This document shows, in pieces, positions 6,600 to 8,889 of a stretch of 8,889 nucleotides of DNA. Below the pieces are notes generated by a model. It had not been told where the DNA came from and did no database searches. It worked only from the letters and a program-made list of their open reading frames with translations. This DNA is from Bacteroidota bacterium (GTDB lineage: Bacteria > Bacteroidota > Bacteroidia > Chitinophagales > Chitinophagaceae), in the NCBI GenBank assembly GCA_018267795.1, contig JAFDXS010000064.1, positions 1-8,889 on the forward strand, given 5' to 3'. A program made the position numbers and the translations under genes. The first letter of the stretch is position 1. Each line of letters opens with the position of its first letter.

Positions 6600-7184
6600 T
6601 CATTCATAAGCACCAATATGCGTTTTTCTTCCAGCCCCCGAACAATATCCTTCAGCTTTAATATCAGAAACAAATTTTAATATTTCAGGTTTCACATCTT
6701 TAGTTAATTTTCTTTTCAAAAACATTCTAAACGATATATGTCGAACAAATATCCGTTTATTATTTTCTTTAATTAACGGAGTGAAATCGCAGGAAAGATG
6801 CGCCCAGTTTCCTTTATCTGCAGGTGTATAATAGATTTCTACGGGAAGCCCATTAATGGTAGCATTAATGCATGGCGTAGCGAAGATCAACCAGGTATTC
6901 TCATTTTGTATTCCAATCGTATACCCTGAATCAAAAAGCGGCAATAATGAATACTCACTAGTATCGCTTATCATATTCTTCATTACTTTAAAACAAATGA
7001 TGGTCGGAAAAATAATTATGAAGCAAGTCAGCCCAAGAAAAAGAATAATTATTCCATATATATTCTGAATTGAATCCATAAAGAATAGAAAACAACAAGT
7101 TGCTGCTAAGGCTATAAATAGAACAACTATTCTTTTTCTATTTAGTTTCCAAAACGTTATTTCAGCCATTGGGTTATTGGTCAT
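6600..7184 (-). CDS. Small two-helix membrane protein of unknown function
   Basis: A 194-residue protein from the ATG at 7184; the ATG at 7169 is also possible. A TTG at 7256 is open in frame, but it lies inside a palindrome and upstream of the likely promoter, so I discount it. Two adjacent hydrophobic helices at about 18-36 and 42-66 are separated by a very short turn, giving a hairpin anchor after a basic N-terminus (KLNRKR). The remaining about 125 residues are soluble, with Cys105 and Cys132 and a basic C-terminal region (FRMFLKRKLTKDVK). No enzyme motif is visible and I do not recognise the family. It is convergent with the nuclease-like gene and its A+T-rich codon use matches that gene. 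The flanking tRNA-tail copy places both in the same about 2-kb segment, but nothing in the protein shows that they work together. Confidence 0.72.
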   Translation of the reverse strand: MTNNPMAEITFWKLNRKRIVVLFIALAATCCFLFFMDSIQNIYGIIILFLGLTCFIIIFPTIICFKVMKNMISDTSEYSLLPLFDSGYTIGIQNENTWLIFATPCINATINGLPVEIYYTPADKGNWAHLSCDFTPLIKENNKRIFVRHISFRMFLKRKLTKDVKPEILKFVSDIKAEGYCSGAGRKTHIGAYE

Positions 7185-7198
7185 GCAACTTCTTTTGT

Positions 7199-7206
7199 CA
7201 AATATA
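7199..7206 (-). promoter_or_regulatory. -7 element ahead of the small membrane protein gene
   Basis: TATATTTG read on the minus strand (7206-7199) matches TAnnTTTG perfectly. No good -33 element is seen at the expected distance. Transcription would start near 7192, 8 bases before the ATG at 7184 and 23 before that at 7169. Confidence 0.4.
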
Positions 7207-7234
7207 TTGCAAAATTTCCTTTGCGAGTTTCTCA

Positions 7235-7273
7235 CCAGTTCCCCCCACTGGTTCAAGCGTCAATGCTTGAACC
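7235..7273. repeat. Double palindrome upstream of the small membrane protein gene
   Basis: Two overlapping hairpins: CCAGT/ACTGG around a TCCCCCC loop (7235-7251), and a perfect 9-bp GGTTCAAGC/GCTTGAACC around GTCAAT (7250-7273). They share the GG at 7250-7251, so only one can fold fully at a time. The paired layout resembles the 65-bp repeats but the sequence is different. It sits just upstream of the candidate promoter and could be a second intergenic repeat family or a regulatory structure. Confidence 0.6.
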
Positions 7274-7311
7274 TATAAATTGCCGGTAGGCAAATAAGTC
7301 ATAAATCCAAC

Positions 7312-7361
7312 CCAATCCGGAACATAATAAAAAAGCTGCTCCTAAGAGTGGCTTTCTTTTT
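7312..7361 (+). other. Degenerate copy of the tRNA-Arg 3' end and terminator (candidate att-site duplication)
   Basis: CCAATCCGGA at 7312-7321 is identical to the tRNA-Arg T-stem/acceptor segment at 5309-5318. After a 10-base A+T-rich linker (12 in the original), a hairpin follows, AAAGCTGCTC/GAGTGGCTTT (7332-7355, two T-G pairs) and then CTTTTT. This parallels the AAAGCCGCTA/TAGCGGCTTT terminator after the real tRNA. A CCGGTAG at 7283-7289 also matches tRNA bases 5251-5257, but at the wrong spacing. The hairpin can act as a terminator on both strands and lies 27 bases beyond the end of the minus-strand DUF6624-like gene. Confidence 0.6.
7332..7361. terminator. Bidirectional hairpin terminator
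   Basis: A 10-bp stem with two wobble pairs and a CTAA loop is followed by CTTTTT on the plus strand and by an A/T-rich run (ATAATAAAAAA) on the other side. For the minus strand it is the likely terminator of the DUF6624-like gene that ends at 7388. Confidence 0.65.
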
Positions 7362-7387
7362 AAGGCAATTCAAGTACATATTAGTAG

Positions 7388-8383
7388 TCATCTTTGACCA
7401 CTAATATTTTTTTGCCCTTCGGCTGGCTCGTAGCAGTCTGGTAGCGTTCTATCTCTCGCTTTGTATTCTGTTAGCAGATCCTCCAGCCCTATTGCCGCTC
7501 TATATTTATCTACCTCTTTACAGTTACAAAGTGTAGCCGTCCGTCCTATCCAGTGTCCGTAATAACTACATAACTGTCCATTTCCTCTTTCATAATGGTT
7601 ATCTGCAATAGTAGCAACTTCTATAGGCAAAATATTCCCTGTTAATACTTCTATTTTTAACTGCTTAAAGAGATATTCCCATTCATCTTCATGATAGTCG
7701 CCCAAATGTATGAGTGAAATTGTAAGGCTTGCAAAAGCACCACAATTATGGTAACCCGGAAATTTGCCCAATTCAATTAGCCTTGCAACCCTTGCATAAT
7801 TTATGGAGTCTGCCTGTTTTTGAAAAAATGCTAAATAACTATAATTGGAATCTGCTTTTGCTGAAGCTGACTGCATCATTTCATTCCTTGCAAACTGATC
7901 TAAATGTTCTATTGAATTTACTTCCTTTATCAACACCGTGTCGTATTTCGACCAACCCTTTTTTCGCATTTCTTCATAATTAGCTGTTAAATAATTTTCT
8001 AAAAATGCTTTATCATTTCCCGTCAATTTCCGTAAATAACTTTTGACTTTTATCGAATCAACACCACCTTGAATGGCTTTATTTAAATACTTCAGAAAAG
8101 TAGTAGTATCATTTCGTTTGTAACAGCACATGGAAAAATTTAGATAATCATAAGGATTGGCAAAAGTTTCATTCTCTACAAACCTGCCAATAGCAGTATA
8201 AGCGCTATCATACTTTTCTTTATATAAATAAGTTTGTCCCAAAAATCTATTCTCCTCTATATTTTTTAGAACCCCTAGTTGGGAATAACCACTTACACAA
8301 ACAAACAGACAAATACACAGTGATAGAATTTTTTTTTGCTGTTCTGTGCGTCTGCCAGAACTATTTGAAACATTTTTAGGCAT
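7388..8383 (-). CDS. Secreted TPR-like/DUF6624-like protein
   Basis: A 331-residue protein from the ATG at 8383. The frame stays open to 8473, but those 30 codons translate part of the 65-bp repeat and precede the signal peptide, so they are not coding. Residues 1-35 form a long signal peptide: a basic stretch (RRTEQQKK), then LSLCICLFVCVSGYSQ. Residues about 40-120 look like degenerate TPR helices (LGQTYLYKEKYDSAYTAI, DYLNFSMCCYKRNDT). Residues about 150-310 resemble DUF6624: LDQFARNE, NYARVARLIELGKFPGYHNCGAFASL, WEYLFKQLKIEVLTGNILPIEVATIADN, YGHW and KYRAAIGLEDLLTEY. The domain's function is unknown to me. A run of seven T (7407-7413, A on the coding strand) eight codons before the stop could host a frameshift; the other frame would end ILVVKDDY. 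The gene has A+T-rich codon use and sits between a repeat and the tRNA-tail copy. Confidence 0.8.
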   Translation of the reverse strand: MPKNVSNSSGRRTEQQKKILSLCICLFVCVSGYSQLGVLKNIEENRFLGQTYLYKEKYDSAYTAIGRFVENETFANPYDYLNFSMCCYKRNDTTTFLKYLNKAIQGGVDSIKVKSYLRKLTGNDKAFLENYLTANYEEMRKKGWSKYDTVLIKEVNSIEHLDQFARNEMMQSASAKADSNYSYLAFFQKQADSINYARVARLIELGKFPGYHNCGAFASLTISLIHLGDYHEDEWEYLFKQLKIEVLTGNILPIEVATIADNHYERGNGQLCSYYGHWIGRTATLCNCKEVDKYRAAIGLEDLLTEYKARDRTLPDCYEPAEGQKNISGQR

Positions 8384-8421
8384 GAGATAAAGATAAAAAT
8401 AAAGATCAGTATTATCCTTAC

Positions 8422-8486
8422 TAGTCCTCGTTTGCAACGAGGATTCCAAGGTTCGGCGTTTGCAACGCCACACATCACATGAGCAA
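8422..8486 (+). repeat. REP-like double-hairpin repeat, copy 2
   Basis: The second copy of the 65-bp unit at 6460-6524. Its first hairpin is a perfect 7-bp CCTCGTT/AACGAGG with loop TGC (8426-8442), and its second is GGCGTT/AACGCC with the same loop (8455-8469). It fills the gap between the start of the DUF6624-like gene and the stop of the next minus-strand gene (8493), where it could also act as a transcript-stabilising or terminating structure. Confidence 0.85.
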
Positions 8487-8492
8487 ACCCAT

Positions 8493-8889
8493 CTAATAGC
8501 ATGTATAAGTGTACGAATAAGTTAACTGCGGTGTCGGTGACGCCGGACCACTATTATACACAGCAGTTATCTTGCCATCTTTATCAAAATCGTAGGTAAC
8601 GGTTTGGTTTTTATTGCCTTCGTAAAGGTGCTTGCAATGTTTAGTGACCACACCATATATAAGAAGGTCCGAAATCTCAGCTAAATCTCCCTGTGTAGCC
8701 TGCTTGTCCGCGTAGTAGGTATAGGTTCCTGTACTACCGCCATAGTTGTATGATACTGCGTCTCCATTATTCCAGTCATAACTTTCTTCCCATGTATACT
8801 CCGGTTGGGTATATCTATGCGTTAGTCTTATCAACTCTTTATGGCCATCATAATACATACTATCATATCCATTTATTTTTCGGCTTATG
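8493..8889 (-). CDS. YD/DUF4595-like cell-surface protein, C-terminal part (partial, runs off right edge)
   Basis: The frame is open from base 8888 to the TAG at 8493, giving the last about 131 residues; a Met at 8858 is internal, because the same style of sequence continues upstream of it (ISRKINGYDS). The protein is rich in Tyr, Asp, Gly and Thr, with YD-type phrases (NGYDSMYYDGHKEL, VTYDFDKDGKITAVYNSG) and ends SYTYTCY. This pattern, with an 'aDK...G' block and a near C-terminal YTC, is typical of secreted Bacteroidota lipoproteins of the DUF4595/YD-repeat kind, which form beta-sheet surface proteins. The N-terminus, where a lipobox would be, is outside the window. The stop codon is 7 bases beyond the nearest end of the 65-bp repeat. 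Function is unknown. Confidence 0.75.
   Translation of the reverse strand, partial: ISRKINGYDSMYYDGHKELIRLTHRYTQPEYTWEESYDWNNGDAVSYNYGGSTGTYTYYADKQATQGDLAEISDLLIYGVVTKHCKHLYEGNKNQTVTYDFDKDGKITAVYNSGPASPTPQLTYSYTYTCY

Noticed and set aside
7185..7256. N-terminal extension of the small membrane protein from a TTG
   Set aside because: It begins inside the 9-bp palindrome and upstream of the perfect -7 box.
8384..8473. N-terminal extension of the DUF6624-like protein
   Set aside because: These codons translate the intergenic 65-bp repeat and precede the signal peptide.
6460..8486. CRISPR array
   Set aside because: Only two copies 2 kb apart with genes between them; no regular spacers and no cas genes.

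Overview
The window looks like chromosomal DNA of a Bacteroidota bacterium, most like the Chitinophagaceae and relatives. The signs are perfect or near-perfect TAnnTTTG -7 boxes ahead of several genes, the absence of Shine-Dalgarno sequences, a plug-type TonB-dependent receptor, and a split membrane Fe-S oxidoreductase pair next to small proteins found mainly in this phylum. Family assignments are from motif recognition by eye; no database search was run.

Left part (1-4132, minus strand): five closely spaced genes that read as one transcription unit. In transcription order they are a membrane cytochrome b-like/ferredoxin protein (HdrC/NarI-like), a two-CCG-domain Fe-S protein (HdrB-like), a two-helix membrane protein, a small conserved soluble protein that databases often mislabel 'ABC transporter ATPase', and a TonB-dependent outer-membrane receptor that runs off the left edge. 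The first two probably form a quinone-linked membrane oxidoreductase; the later genes may simply share its transcript.

Middle (4195-5360, plus strand): a divergently transcribed secreted protein of unknown function with a good promoter, then tRNA-Arg(UCU) with its own -7 box and a strong rho-independent terminator.

Right part (5361-8889): an A+T-rich, accessory-looking region. It holds a candidate PD-(D/E)XK nuclease-like gene, a small two-helix membrane protein, a secreted TPR/DUF6624-like protein and the 3' part of a YD-type cell-surface protein. Two 65-bp copies of a double-hairpin (REP-like) repeat, 62/65 identical, lie at 6460-6524 and 8422-8486, and a separate double palindrome sits at 7235-7273. 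The most notable structure is a degenerate copy of the tRNA-Arg 3' end plus its terminator at 7312-7361. With the real tRNA tail it brackets about 2 kb, as would be expected of an element inserted at the tRNA. No integrase or transposase gene is visible in the window.
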